Assembly: GCA_963556195.1 (NCBI GenBank)
Contig: OY744533.1
Location: forward strand, 50,683,613-50,747,612
DNA: 64,000 nucleotides
Source of the DNA: Sepiola atlantica
Lineage: Eukaryota > Mollusca > Cephalopoda > Sepiida > Sepiolidae
Direction: 5' to 3'
Made by a program: the position numbers and the translations under genes. Each line of letters opens with the position of its first letter. Within the stretch, counting starts at the first letter, position 1. The notes under the pieces were generated by a model. That model worked only from the letters and a program-made list of their open reading frames with translations. It did not search any database and had not been told where the DNA came from. This document shows, in pieces, positions 21,590-31,989 of the stretch.

Positions 21590-21990
21590 AAAGCTCTAAG
21601 TCCTATTTACTTGCCCCCTCACCAGGACAGAGTTAGACACACTTCGTACACTTTCACCAGTGATAACAGACGCCCACGCCGTTCAAAGCGCAGACGACTC
21701 TTTGATAATAAACAGATCCAAAGTGATCTCCTCGGCATCTGATAAAGCCAAGCTCTTCGTAAAAAAAATTGCATCAAATTCCACCCTTTGCGATCAGGGT
21801 CGCCAACATCCTGAATTTTCCCCTATGACCGTGAACAACCTGAGCGACATCCATATATCTATCCTGGATGTTGCCAAACTTTATAAAGAACTTCGATGCC
21901 ATCAAGGCAACTGGTTCTGACAAGGTCTCCATTAGAATGCTTAAGAAGCAGCAACCGAAAATAGATCTCAGCAAAGACTTCTTGAATCAG
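21590..21990 (+). pseudogene. LINE reverse transcriptase, N-terminal RT fragment
   Basis: One frame reads ASDKAKLFVKKIASNSTL and DIHISILDVAKL; after a frameshift near 21885 it continues as KNFDAIKATGSDKVSIRMLK. This is the start of the RT domain in Jockey/CR1-type LINEs, where the consensus is a V-K-I-LD-SKA-GPD-IP pattern. The copy is interrupted and ends soon after. Confidence 0.55.
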
Positions 21991-22433
21991 CACTCATTAT
22001 AAACTCTGAAACAATTAAACAACGTAACGGCTTCTACAATTTATCTCCTTTAATCAGCAAACTTATACTAACCGAACAGAACTTGAATTTAGATCAAAAC
22101 TAATTATTTTACACTACAATCCCAACAAAACTTTGTACATAATATCGATGTTAATAATTATTTTTAAAAATTTGTTTAAAACACTCATTCAACTTCATAA
22201 ACGCACCAGATACTTTGTTTTCTAACGTTTGTTCGAACAAAAATGAGCAAAAACATTCTATTCACGTCATAGTCGCACCACATACTTTTGAATTCTAACG
22301 ATAATGTTTCGTTCGAAAATAAGAACAGAAACAGTATTTTCACATCACAGACGCACCACAATTTTTTTTAAATATTGACTTCTATGTGTTTCTTCAAATT
22401 AGACATCTTGAGAAAGTCTTGAAGATGCCTTTC

Positions 22434-22481
22434 AGCCTGAAGATTCCCCCGGGGATGAAACGCAGTAGCCTCTGTGTAGCT
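22434..22481 (+). ncRNA. hammerhead-ribozyme-like motif
   Basis: AGC (22434-22436), CUGAAGA (22437-22443), stem II of UUCCCC/GGGGAU (U-U mismatch at its base), GAA (22457-22459), stem III ACGC/GUGU (one G-U pair) with a 10-nt loop, A (22478) as cleavage base, GCU (22479-22481) closing stem I. An (AT)n tract begins 128 nt downstream. Confidence 0.6.
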
Positions 22482-22605
22482 TTGCCATAAATATATTTTC
22501 ATAGCTTATTACCTAGCTCTACTTACGTATCGAGCACTGTTGAAGTAAATACTGAAAATTGATAGATAAAAAATTATATCTCCTTATAAATGTTTATTTA
22601 TTTTG

Positions 22606-22608
<3 letters not shown>

Positions 22609-22676
<68 letters not shown>
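22609..22676. repeat. (AT)n microsatellite
   Basis: About 34 units, 3' of the hammerhead at 22434-22481. Confidence 0.97.
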
Positions 22677-22678
<2 letters not shown>

Positions 22679-22909
22679 TCAAAATAAATAAAATTATGAC
22701 ATATTTATATCATTTCCAGGAATTCAACAGTATCAACAATATTTTTAGTCGGATTTTTTTTTATTTATTAAAACCCTATGTGTCCTTTCGTAAACACCGA
22801 TTAAATAAATTCAAAATTTGAAGTAGAACAAAAAGCACAAACATTATTATCCACAAGTACATTGTCATTACAAAAAATACATACATAAAATATGCATATA
22901 TATATACGC

Positions 22910-22912
<3 letters not shown>

Positions 22913-22975
<63 letters not shown>
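22913..22975. repeat. (TAA)n microsatellite with AT-rich shoulder
   Basis: About 21 units preceded by CATATATATATACGCATAT. It lies downstream, in minus-strand sense, of the hammerhead at 23218-23170. Confidence 0.95.
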
Positions 22976-22977
<2 letters not shown>

Positions 22978-23169
22978 TCATAAGGAATAGACATCAAAAT
23001 AAAGATTTAAAAATAATAGTATGATATAATAATATTAATAAACAATAATTATTAAATAATAATACCAATAATGAGAAGGACAAAGATGAAGATAAAAAAT
23101 TGCATAAAATTACATAAAATTGATACAAATTTTATTACATCGAAAGTTCAGATGCAAGGAGTTACACTA

Positions 23170-23218
23170 ATCCTTAAACCATGGTTTTTCAAAGATAAGA
23201 CTCTTCTCGTCAGAGGAT
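23170..23218 (-). ncRNA. hammerhead-ribozyme-like motif
   Basis: Minus strand: AUCCU (23218-23214), CUGACGA (23213-23207), stem II GAAGA/UCUUU, GAA (23190-23188), the palindromic stem III AAACCA/UGGUUU, A (23175) as cleavage base, AGGAU (23174-23170) closing a 5-bp stem I. Same family as 41401 and 41883. Confidence 0.65.
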
Positions 23219-23299
23219 AAAATTCGGTAATGTGGTAATTATAATAAATAAATATTACCTGTTCCATTTCACTTTGAAAATTGAAGAAAAATAACAGAA

Positions 23300-23514
23300 A
23301 AGGTTATTTTTCTTCAATTGTCGTTGCCAGCGAGAAATCAATGGTAGGCGGCTGTTGCGATACCGCAAGATTATTTGCGGTGGTGATCGAAAAGACGTAG
23401 AGAGTACTGGAAATCTAGGGAGGCTTCCTGTCATTCAGACTCTAGGGAACACCACCGGTTATTGTCAGCTAGCAATCACTGATGATGACTTGTGTGATAA
23501 CTCCTAGTGAGTAC
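23300..23514 (+). mobile_element. R4/Dong-like LINE, 3' tail
   Basis: The tail includes CAGCGAGAAATCAATGGTAG, GCGGTGGTGATCGAAAAGA and GGGAACACCACCGGTTATTG, ending GTGAGTACAAATAATAAT into the (TAA)n at 23515-23584. Confidence 0.8.
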
Positions 23515-23515
23515 A

Positions 23516-23584
<69 letters not shown>
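23515..23584. repeat. (TAA)n between two LINE copies
   Basis: About 23 units lie between one LINE tail and the next, 5'-truncated copy of the same family. Confidence 0.95.
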
Positions 23585-23585
<1 letters not shown>

Positions 23586-23830
23586 TTAACAATCGAAGCA
23601 AATACATTAAACTTGCCAAAGAACTAGAAGGAATATGGGACATGAAGAAAATCACTATCATGCCAATAATTGTAAGAGTATAAGGAACAGTTCAGAAAAA
23701 CTGGGAAAAGATTAGGAGAAATTTTAATCAAAGGGAGTATTGAGACCATACAAAGAACGACAATGATGAAAACAACCAAAATATTAAGGAAAATCATTGA
23801 ATGTTAAAACCGAACCACATAGCCAACAAA
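23585..23830 (+). pseudogene. R4/Dong-like LINE, extreme C-terminal coding fragment
   Basis: The frame reads YIKLAKELEGIWDMKKITIM, then after breaks IKGSIETIQRTTMMKTTKIL and RKIIEC. This matches the end of the copy at 45536-47090 (RKIVEC). A stop and frameshifts interrupt it. Confidence 0.75.
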
Positions 23831-24493
23831 CGCTTACCAGACACATATACACTGACATGCATTTATTATTTATTATTCATCATGTGTTCTTAATAGTATT
23901 GACCCTGACAGACATTTCTTCTTTCAAAACAGAATGTTATTATTAACAGTAAATTATACAGATTAATATAGAAAGTTCCGTAGAATTTTCAGGGAGTCCA
24001 GCTAGTCTATATTACAATACGTACGTTATCACCTTTCACATACATAAAAACTGAGATTGTCAAATCAGTAAATATAGTGATTGATGATTAATCTGATGTT
24101 GCTAAGGTAAAAAATTCCGACTTTAGCCATTTTAAAATGAATTGTTCCAAAATCAAATTATGTCGTCTCGTCGACTAAAACAGTACAATTTTAAATGAAT
24201 ACATTTTAAGAAGTGATATTCGTTTTATTGATTTGAAGAATATTAAGCTGACAATTATTTTTACTGTAAGAAGACAGAATATTTGTTTTAAAACGAATCA
24301 AATTGCTACAATTTTTAAATTTTTAAACAAGAGAAATATTCGTTTTATTTATTTAAATAATATTTAACGAACAATGGCAATAATTTTACAGAATAAGAAA
24401 AAGTCATTTTTCTTAATAGTGTTAGTCCTGACAGGGATTAATATATGAAGCACCGTGGAATTTCCACGGGATTCCGGTAAAGAATAATTACTG

Positions 24494-25204
24494 CTAACTT
24501 TCGTTATGTACAAACTCCTCGGCCGAACCTTCACAGGCAACATGAATTGGAACAAATACATTGAAGACGTTGCCAAGGCTGCCGTAAAGAAGGTGGGCTC
24601 TATCTACCGTGCTAGTAAACTCCTCACACCTGACATTATCCTGTATCTCTACAAAGCCACCATCAGCCCATGCATGGAGTATTGTTGCCACATCTGGGCT
24701 GGCGCATCATCTACTAGTCTCTCCCTCCTTGACAAGGTCCAAAAAAGAGTCGTCCACCTAATAGGTCCCTTACTGTCAACCAAGCTCCAGTCCCTGTCCC
24801 ATCGCCGCAATGTAGTATCCTTGTGATTGTTTTACAAATACTTCAATGGATTATGCTCCGATGAACTGGCTACTCTGGTGCCCCCTCGACGTAAATTCAC
24901 TAGACCAACTCGACAATCAACTAAATCCCATCCATTCACTGTGGAGGCCTCAGATGCCGGAGAGCTTTCTACTCAAATAGTTTCTTTCCTCGTGCTGCTG
25001 GCATCTGGAACTCCCTCCCTGCCCCCTGTTTCCCCGACAGTACTGACATGCAGAAATTTAAAACTAATGTAAACAGACATCTCACTGCGCAGATCCCAAT
25101 TAAGGTTGACCCCCCCAACCTTCCCCCATTTTTTTCTCAGTAGCCCCTTACGTCTACAGTGGTGGCCTGCCTTGTTTGGGGTGAACTATGTTGAAAAAAA
25201 AAAA
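24494..25204 (+). pseudogene. Jockey/CR1-type LINE, C-terminal RT and 3' end
   Basis: The frame encodes KLLGRTFTGNMNWNKYIEDV, LYKATISPCMEYCCHIWAGA, LLDKVQKRVVHLIG and SHRRNVVSL, then an in-frame TGA (24824-24826), then LFYKYFNGLCSDELATLVPP. A frameshift near 24975 leads to SNSFFPRAAGIWNSLPAPCF. This is the post-RT region of Jockey-like LINEs. An A-rich end (25193-25204) stops 12 nt from the PGRP splice donor. The element is antisense to PGRP. Confidence 0.8.
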
Positions 25205-25215
25205 GGATTACCTAC

Positions 25216-25440
25216 CATTGTCATCCATGTGCAAATCTTGAACTTCTTTTACTTCTCCTATGCACGAAGTAAGATTCGTACAACTTCCCATTGCCGTGTG
25301 GTGGATAAAAACGTATTTTACCGGTAATTCCATGCTTGCTACGTCTTTGGGTGATTTGGCGCCCCATGTTTTGCGCTCGACCAGTTCGTATTTATCGCAT
25401 GCGTCCGCAGGCGCACCGGTAGTAACAGTTTGAACGGTAG
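25216..25440 (-). CDS. peptidoglycan recognition protein, upstream exon
   Basis: This exon carries the first third of the PGRP domain. After a short leader (TVQTVTTGAPADACDK) comes YELVERKTWGAKSP, then VKYVFIHHTAMGSC with the first zinc-ligand His, and a Cys pair spaced C-x5-C (CTNLTSC) that forms the conserved disulfide in PGRPs. It ends EVQDLHMDDN plus one base of the next Gly codon. The acceptor is TATCTCCATAG at 25441, preceded by a pyrimidine tract; the donor is ATG|GTAGGTAA (25215 downward). Exon phase matches the last exon at 5285. First His to the Tyr ligand is 35 residues, as expected for an amidase PGRP. The signal peptide must come from an upstream exon that was not identified. Confidence 0.93.
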
Positions 25441-27150
25441 CTATGGAGATACAAAAAGGATTAAATTTAAAAAACATCGATTGCATGAATACGAAACATT
25501 AGAAGAATAAAGTTCGTAAAAATAAGTTTAAAAATATATAAGTTAAATGTGGTGTTCCTGTCTTTCTGTGTCCATGTCTATCCGTCTCAACGGGGAGGAT
25601 GAATCAAGTGGAGAATAGAAGAAGAGGGTCGATCAGATAACTCTATTGCACACCCGCACCCGGTAACGGTCAGTAATACAGTCAGTCTCCCCGGTGATAC
25701 AATGATACACAAAGCCCTATACTGTATTTTTACTGGTGGCTTACCAATTATCAAGGCCAAAATAACTCGAGAAAGAAGTTTAACGAGATGAATGGATAGT
25801 TAGTTGAATGATATTATGAAAGAATTGGAAATGATAAACGGAATGAATCAAGTTTGATTATCCTATACATACAACTATATAAACACTAGCAGGGCACGTT
25901 CTCCGGCGTTTCCCGGGATAGATATGAATTAAATTTTTAAAAATGTAAGTATTAGAGTATTAATCCGTCAAAAAGCAGTTGAAAACAACCCTGTAATTTA
26001 GGTGATTAAGGAAGGATTAATCGATCTTTTCAATCAAACAAAATAGATTTCTCTATGTTTTGGTAACTGCTCCTGCCCCTTCTACGATTGTAAGTAGCAA
26101 TTTATTCAAAAAAATAAAAAAACACTGTCCCCAAAGTAAATACGATCCAAGAATATACGTGAAGGTTTTCAAGGTAAGTGAAGGAATAATACTTCTAGAT
26201 TGAGGCAATGTTTATCTCAATCCGGAGTGCCCATTTTGGTAGGAGCTGGCGTGAGAGAGTCAGGAGAATCCGTGATACTACCACGATGAGATGATGATGA
26301 TGTCCACAGACAAGCGCCTGACTCATTAGTGTGGCTATACAACTGACCCGCTAACCTGACATCTATATCCATGTGTCCAACCGATTCAGTTGTCCATGTT
26401 ACAATCGAGAAAAGGAGGGGGGAAATAACTTATAACGACGGTTTATGACAAGTATGTGTTGACATTGGGTTTTAAAGCGACCACGGAAACTGTCAATCGC
26501 AAGAAACCGTGTTCATGGAAATTCCGCGTGGCACTAGACACAAAGAGGGAGAAGTTATTTTCAGTTGTGGTGGAGGGCGAGTTCTTATTGTAAACTTCTT
26601 ACACGGCGGAACCAAAGATTGGAGCTCAGTCGAGCACCTTCCATGGAAATAACTATAGAGTAGAGAAAGACTGTCAATGTGTCTACTGTGCGAAAGAGAC
26701 TATAAGTTCGAGAAGAGATCATTGTCCACTAGAATACGAAATATATTTTATACTCTGTCAAAGTAAGAAAGAGTGACGTGAGCGGGATCTCCCCAGATGT
26801 GGCAGCATATGTATAAATTTTACGAAGAATTCTGTGAGATATTAATTTGGTATTCGGTTGGGTTTTTTTTTTACAGTAATATCGTGGGAACTGTATTCGC
26901 GTCGGACATCCATAAAAAGCAAAGATGACGTTCTACTTCGTTCAAAACTTGCAAATTAAGAAGAAAAATCATAATAATGATGTTACATTACAATACATTC
27001 TTACTTCTGACTGGAATGTCGTCTCTAACAGGAGATTTACCATAGTTAAATGTTATTAATTGTCAGTCTTACCACGTAAGAAAGCAATCTATCTATTGGA
27101 TGGATTACGTTACACATAATATTGTTGCCTATCAAATTATAGTCGATTGC
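25441..27150. other. PGRP upstream side; no exon recognised
   Basis: No signal-peptide exon was found. At about 25885-25930 the text CACTAGCAGGG, TTCTCCGGCGTTTCCCGGGA resembles the block after (AT)n at 52715 and 42187, a dispersed repeat. A piece of the 18.5 kb repeat family lies at 26870-26930. Confidence 0.4.
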
Positions 27151-27390
27151 TGAAGGATTATCGAACAAGTCAGTAAAGTGCTCATTTCATCGTTGCAAAA
27201 CTTTTGGCGTTTCTTTGAATATATTAGCACTATCCCTAAACCTCAGAGGGACTACCGAGGATGTTGGTCGATCGAGGTCTTGTCGTACCAACAAGTAAAA
27301 CACCTCCAAGTCTTTGCTGTTGATATCGGAAGATATGTTCCTCCACAACTTATTTTTCCCCTGCAGAGTTCGCGTTGTAGGATCAATTTA
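27150..27390 (+). pseudogene. possible transposase helix-turn-helix fragment
   Basis: The frame-shifted plus-strand text GTTEDVGRSRSCRTNK recalls the linker of mariner-type DNA-binding regions (GTTEDRPRSGRPR-like). Stops interrupt it. The minus-strand open stretch over the same bases has no recognisable domain. Weak call. Confidence 0.22.
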
Positions 27391-27589
27391 TAATCCTTGT
27401 AGGCTTTCTCGTCAATTGGCCGTGTTACAAGATTCTGCCTTGGTAGATTATCATAGAGAGTATTTGGTTTTGAGTAGTTGGCTGGTATAAGGATCATTAT
27501 CATAGAATAAGTATTAGTGTTTCCTGGTTCTAAGAGCAGATACCCCAATCCTTACTGAGAAAATTTGATCCCTAAAGTTGTCCCATGTG

Positions 27590-27720
27590 TTGTCCCTATT
27601 TACTTGCCTCCCCGCGAATACAGAGTTAGACGCAATGTCGGTTTTTTTAATATGGGGAAATTTAGCTCCCAAAAAGAGCATTTTAGATTCGGACGAAAAT
27701 AAAAAATAGTCTGACTCTAG
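27590..27720. repeat. dispersed repeat (CCCTATTTACTTGCC family)
   Basis: CCTATTTACTTGCCTCCCCG, AGAGTTAGACGCA, GTCGGTTTTT and CCAAAAAGAGCA recur at 21250-21400, 21595-21650 and, in part, 29865-29930. Confidence 0.55.
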
Positions 27721-27740
27721 AAATATTGCTTCCTCACTAA

Positions 27741-27815
27741 CCGAGAACAGAAGAGATAAAGTGTAGTATCAGAACAGATACTACACTTTGCTCCTATCTA
27801 AAAGGCTAATTTTCT
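27741..27815 (-). repeat. U2 snRNA-derived fragment
   Basis: The minus strand reads TTAGCCTTTTAGATAGGAGC, then AAAGTGTAGTATCTGTTCTG, resembling the first about 45 nt of U2 snRNA including the branch-point recognition GUGUAGUA. A 13-bp inverted repeat (AAAGTGTAGTATC/GATACTACACTTT) follows. It is not a functional U2 gene. Confidence 0.5.
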
Positions 27816-27892
27816 CATGTGTTATCGCAATTGATATTGATTCTTTCAATTAATACTGCGCACACAATCGTTTTTTTTTTAGTCTGGCGACA

Positions 27893-28305
27893 TCACTTCG
27901 ACTCAGTACCTTTACTCCAGCCTGACGAATCATTTTTACGGGCATACATCTTGAACTTTCTCTGCACCAACTTGTAGTCAGTGCCACATTGTGCACTAAG
28001 CAACACACGCACTCTGTATACATCAGACAGCTCTTGCCTATCGGTGATTGTGAAATTTATTTGCTTACATGGCAAGAAGCATTGTGTTTGAGTTTTTGAT
28101 GGAAAGACGAGTTGCAAATGGTCACGTCAAGTTCGAGCAAAGTCGGGTCACTTGCATTCATGCCACTGATGCAAAAAGGGACGATCGACACCCCACGTCT
28201 GACAATCTCTACACACACGAACGAACATTAAAATCACCGAGAACCAACAATTTCCTATCAGACGTGATGTCCGTTCGAAGAGACTCATAGAAGGAATCAA
28301 GAACC
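27893..28305 (-). pseudogene. LINE endonuclease domain, C-terminal part
   Basis: Minus-strand frames read NEEVLDSFYESLRTDI, RKLLVLGDFNVRSC, then QLVFPSKTQTQC, CKQINFTITDRQELSDVYRV and SAQCGTDYKLVQRKFKMYAR. GDFNVR is the GDFN motif and GTDYKLV the (S/T)DH-like motif of apurinic-type LINE endonucleases, with His replaced by Tyr in the latter. The frame breaks between the two parts. Probably RTE/Jockey-like. Confidence 0.7.
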
Positions 28306-28339
28306 TCCTCATTCGCCTGCAGTCGATATATACGATGGC

Positions 28340-28700
28340 TGTCTAAAAAGTATCCGACCTTAGGCCAGAAAGAATATTTCAAATAATTGACGGTGTTAAG
28401 ACCCTAATACCCTTCACAGCAGGTCCCTTGTGCTTGGACACACTTAACCGACCGATCCATCCCCTGTGTGAAACACCTCTGGAAGTCTTCTTTTGGAGTG
28501 GTGTTCATCTCCGCCGTCGTGTTAGCTGCATATCAGTGGAGAGTGACCAGCGTTCTGGCAGGCCCCAAAATGCTTGGAGTGCAGCTGTTGTTGAGAGGGT
28601 GCGAAAAAAGAGATAATGCGGAACGCGACGGCGGAGATGAACAAAAGAAGACGTGTTTCCGGTAGTGGATGGATCGTTGGGCTAATTGACAGGAATTCGC
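28340..28700 (+). mobile_element. rearranged mariner-like element
   Basis: It starts with a mariner-type end, GGCTGTCTAAAAAGTATCCG. C-terminal transposase sequence appears on the minus strand (28430-28515), N-terminal sequence on the plus strand (SVESDQRSGRPQNAWSAAVV then ERVRK), and C-terminal-like sequence again on the plus strand (28620-28690). The same three-part palindromic order occurs at 31990-32400, so it may be a non-autonomous family. Confidence 0.65.
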
Positions 28701-28869
28701 AAAAATTTCCAATCCAGCAATGGGAAAAGAAAAAAATATCTATATATTTAACAATATATATCTATCATACATCGCAAACAAAGTCTAATCAAACCGGAAG
28801 GAATTTTATAAACAAAACGGTGAGTTGCGGCTATCTGTAAGTGACTTGTTTTTGTTATTCATCATCAGT

Positions 28870-28950
28870 ATAGAATGTGATAACTTCAGACGGTCGGGGG
28901 ATTTGAACCCAGTTACAAGATCAGCCTAGACTCTAACGGGGAATTACTAC
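28870..28950 (-). repeat. tRNA-derived SINE fragment
   Basis: The minus strand carries the B box GGGTTCAAATCCC followed by CCGACCGTCTGAA, shared with the SINE at 120-200. The A box is unclear. Confidence 0.5.
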
Positions 28951-29167
28951 GTAAATAAGGGAACTTAAGTTCTTTTTGTGCCTAAGAAAGCGGCCAACAG
29001 ACAGAAGATAATCGAGAGGGTTCAAAAGACCTGTGGGAACTTTTCATAAAGTAAAGTGACAGTTAATTTGTAACTCCATGAACGCCTGACCAGAGCTAAA
29101 CTCTAATTTCTTAAAAGGGCTTATGACAATATTTATTAAGAAAATATTAAATTATTTTTACCTACAG

Positions 29168-29168
29168 A

Positions 29169-29217
<49 letters not shown>
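29168..29217. repeat. (AT)n microsatellite
   Basis: About 24 units, upstream of the hammerhead at 29252. Confidence 0.97.
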
Positions 29218-29220
<3 letters not shown>

Positions 29221-29251
29221 AGCAATGACAATATATATGCTAAATACATTT

Positions 29252-29299
29252 AGCCTGACGATTCCCCCGGGGATGAAACACGGGAGCCTCTGTGTAGCT
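29252..29299 (+). ncRNA. hammerhead-ribozyme-like motif
   Basis: AGC (29252-29254), CUGACGA (29255-29261), stem II UCCCC/GGGGA, GAA (29275-29277), stem III ACAC/GUGU with a 10-nt loop, A (29296), GCU (29297-29299). It is the cleaner relative of the 22434 motif: the compensated ACAC/GUGU replaces ACGC/GUGU. (AT)n follows 137 nt downstream at 29436. Confidence 0.65.
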
Positions 29300-29432
29300 T
29301 GATTGCCATATATATTTTCATTGCTTACTACCTAGCTCTACTTACGTATCGAGCCCTGTTGAAGTAAATACTGAAAACTGATACATAAAAAATTATATCT
29401 CCTAATAATATTTTATGTGGATACATGAAGTA

Positions 29433-29435
<3 letters not shown>

Positions 29436-29472
<37 letters not shown>
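29436..29472. repeat. (AT)n microsatellite
   Basis: About 18 units, 3' of the hammerhead at 29252-29299. Confidence 0.95.
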
Positions 29473-29475
<3 letters not shown>

Positions 29476-29732
29476 CACTCTACAAATAATAAAACCGATT
29501 TGTATATGTCCCGGCTCACAAAACTTAGCGAGTAAAATCGTGCCTTTTTCTAACCTCCAGCCGAAACTATTTGAAATGGTTATGAGAAGCGAGAAAGCAA
29601 ATAGCAAGTCACAGAACTCTCGCCGCCTGAAATGTATTTTGAAAGAAATCCTACACTCTTAACTAAAACATTATCATAAAGTATAATAATAATCTATATA
29701 AGAAAAATCAAATTGCTGACGAAGCATGAATT

Positions 29733-29733
<1 letters not shown>

Positions 29734-29797
<64 letters not shown>

Positions 29798-29840
29798 AAA
29801 GAGAGAGAAAGTTTGTGAGAGAGAGAGAGGAAGAGAGAGA
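29734..29840. repeat. (AT)n followed by (GA)n
   Basis: About 30 AT units (29734-29793), then GA-rich sequence. The tyrosine/isoleucine and arginine/glutamate frames it opens are artefacts. Confidence 0.9.
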
Positions 29841-30261
29841 TCATTCCCTATATACTCGCATAAGATCAGTTTTTAACATGAGAAAAATCCAGCTCCCCAA
29901 AAAGGGAGCACTGTGAATGAGAATGAAAATTACATGTAGAGTTCCGTAAGCGTTCCGTCCCGAACCCCCCTTCCCTGATTTATGTTTTAGGAAATCAAAG
30001 GTCAGAACCTTCCTTTAAGTATATTTGTACCTTTGGATGTCAAAACTGCTGAACAAATGTTTATCAAATTTGGAACATAGATAAAAAAAAAACACAATAG
30101 GGAGTATAATGAGCTATGACTGATTGTTTAGGGGGAATGGGACAGAACGCCGCCTACGTTGAAAATAAATATGCTTATTATTCGACATAAAGTTGTTGGG
30201 AAGCTAAAGTATTTTTGTGTGTAATTGCTCTTAGCTCAATTAAGTTATCTTAAATTGATCG

Positions 30262-30265
30262 TGTG

Positions 30266-30329
<64 letters not shown>

Positions 30330-30368
30330 GTATTTGTGTCCCTGTCTCTGTCTCTTTTTCTCTTTCCT

Positions 30369-30408
<40 letters not shown>

Positions 30409-30667
30409 ATCACATTACTCCTTTCTCCCTTTATTTTTCGCCTCTCCCCGTCTCTTATATGACATCATTTACTTCTCCTCCACCACATCTTCTATGTCTG
30501 TCTGTCTGTCTGTCTGCCTGTCGTTATGTATGTATGTCTCTGTCTATGTTTCTGTCTCTGTTTCTGTCTCTGTCTCTGTCTCTCTCTGTCTTTCTCTCTC
30601 TCCTATCATTTCTCTCTTGTATCACATCATGTATTCCCTTCTAACGCTCCGTCTTATCTTCTCGGTC

Positions 30668-30715
<48 letters not shown>

Positions 30716-31100
30716 ATGGCATCATTTACTCTATCCTCCCTCTCTGTGTTAGCCTCTCTGTCTCTCTATCTATCTCTCTATCTTTTTCGCTCTCTCTCCT
30801 ACGCTCTCTCTCTCTCTCATATTCCATCATTTACTTCCTTCTCCCTTTTTTATACACCCTCTATCTCTCTCTCTCTCTCTCTTGATAAACATCATTTATT
30901 CCCTCATCCTCCTTCTCCTTATCCCCTTTGTCTCTCTGTACCTCTCTCCCTCTTTCTCTTCGTCGTCTCTCTCTCTACTTGTGTGTGTGTGTGTGTCTCT
31001 CTCTCTCTCTTTATGACATAATTTACGCCTTTTCCTTTCCTCCTCTCTCTCACCCTCTCTCTCTCTCTCTCTCTCTCTCTTTCATATGACATCATTTACT
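30262..31100. repeat. CT-rich compound array with TGACATCA-type spacers
   Basis: Long (CT)n blocks alternate with a short unit like TATGACATCATTTACTCC. Eight occurrences are seen near 30411, 30463, 30625, 30721, 30825, 30890, 31017 and 31090. Open frames across it (Ser/Leu repeats) are low-complexity artefacts. Confidence 0.85.
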
Positions 31101-31989
31101 CCCACCTCCCCTACTTCTCAACTTATATATCTGGCTATCCCTCTATCTTCACCTTTTCCCCACACTGAACTAAATTGACCATGCACCGTGTAAGTAGGAT
31201 TGGTTATGCTTTAATATCTGCATCTATCTATTTTTACAATGGAATTTGCAAATAAAAAAAGAAGAAACAAAACAAAACACTATTGCTTCCTCTGTTAGCA
31301 ATAATATCATTGTTGTACTTAAGCCCCAGTAAGTAAAGGTTATTCTGGGATTAAAAAAAAACGTTTTCTTTTGTCGGGCGCCTTGTTAAACAGGGCGGAA
31401 ATGTAAGTGTTCAAAACAAACGTAAAGGAGACAAAAAGGTTGGTTTGAAAGGACAAGAGCACTGCTTGGATTTGAAGGTGTGTGCGCCTCGGACAAAATA
31501 GGTCAAGCAAGCCGGATATGGTCCAATACTCACAAACATTTGCCGAACTAAATATTCATGACAAAGAATCATTGTTTTATTTGTGGAACACTTGTATTGG
31601 AGATGACACAACTTTAGTCAGTAGTAATACAGAATTTTGATTTTGCACAAAGTACTTGCTTGTCTAGTCAAACCAAACAACTGTGATACAGCGAAACAGT
31701 CTGTTCGTGGCTGACTATGCTCTCTTCCCATCGTAATTGGTTGAGTTATCTGGTAAGGAAAATCGTCGGTTTCTTTTAGGGATAATGCATAGCTCTTCGT
31801 AAAACGAATTGGACACTTTTGAATGCTTACAAAAGCTTAATATAGCACTTTATCCCCGTAGCTTGTGCTGATAACGTAATGGATTAGAAGTCCGCTTGTT
31901 GTCAAACAGTCAGGTTATCTAGCCACATTAAAGAGTTGTGATACAGAGAGACATACTGTAGATGGCACTATATATATACATATATATAT

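Larger units (their letters stand above)
5286..25215 (-). other. PGRP intron, 19.9 kb
   Basis: It is bounded by a GTAGGT donor (25215 downward) and a TTTCAG acceptor (5287-5286). Exon joining restores an unbroken PGRP domain, which strongly supports the boundaries. Everything listed between these points lies inside this intron, including the minisatellite, several SINEs and LINE fragments, and seven of the hammerhead-like motifs, one of them degenerate. Confidence 0.85.

Noticed and set aside
27252..27548. Minus-strand open frame as an upstream PGRP exon
   Set aside because: No PGRP-like text or matching splice phase; the plus strand looks more like a transposase remnant.
30225..31021. Ser/Leu-rich open frames up to 252 codons
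   Set aside because: Products of the CT-rich tract in several frames, without domain or codon signal.
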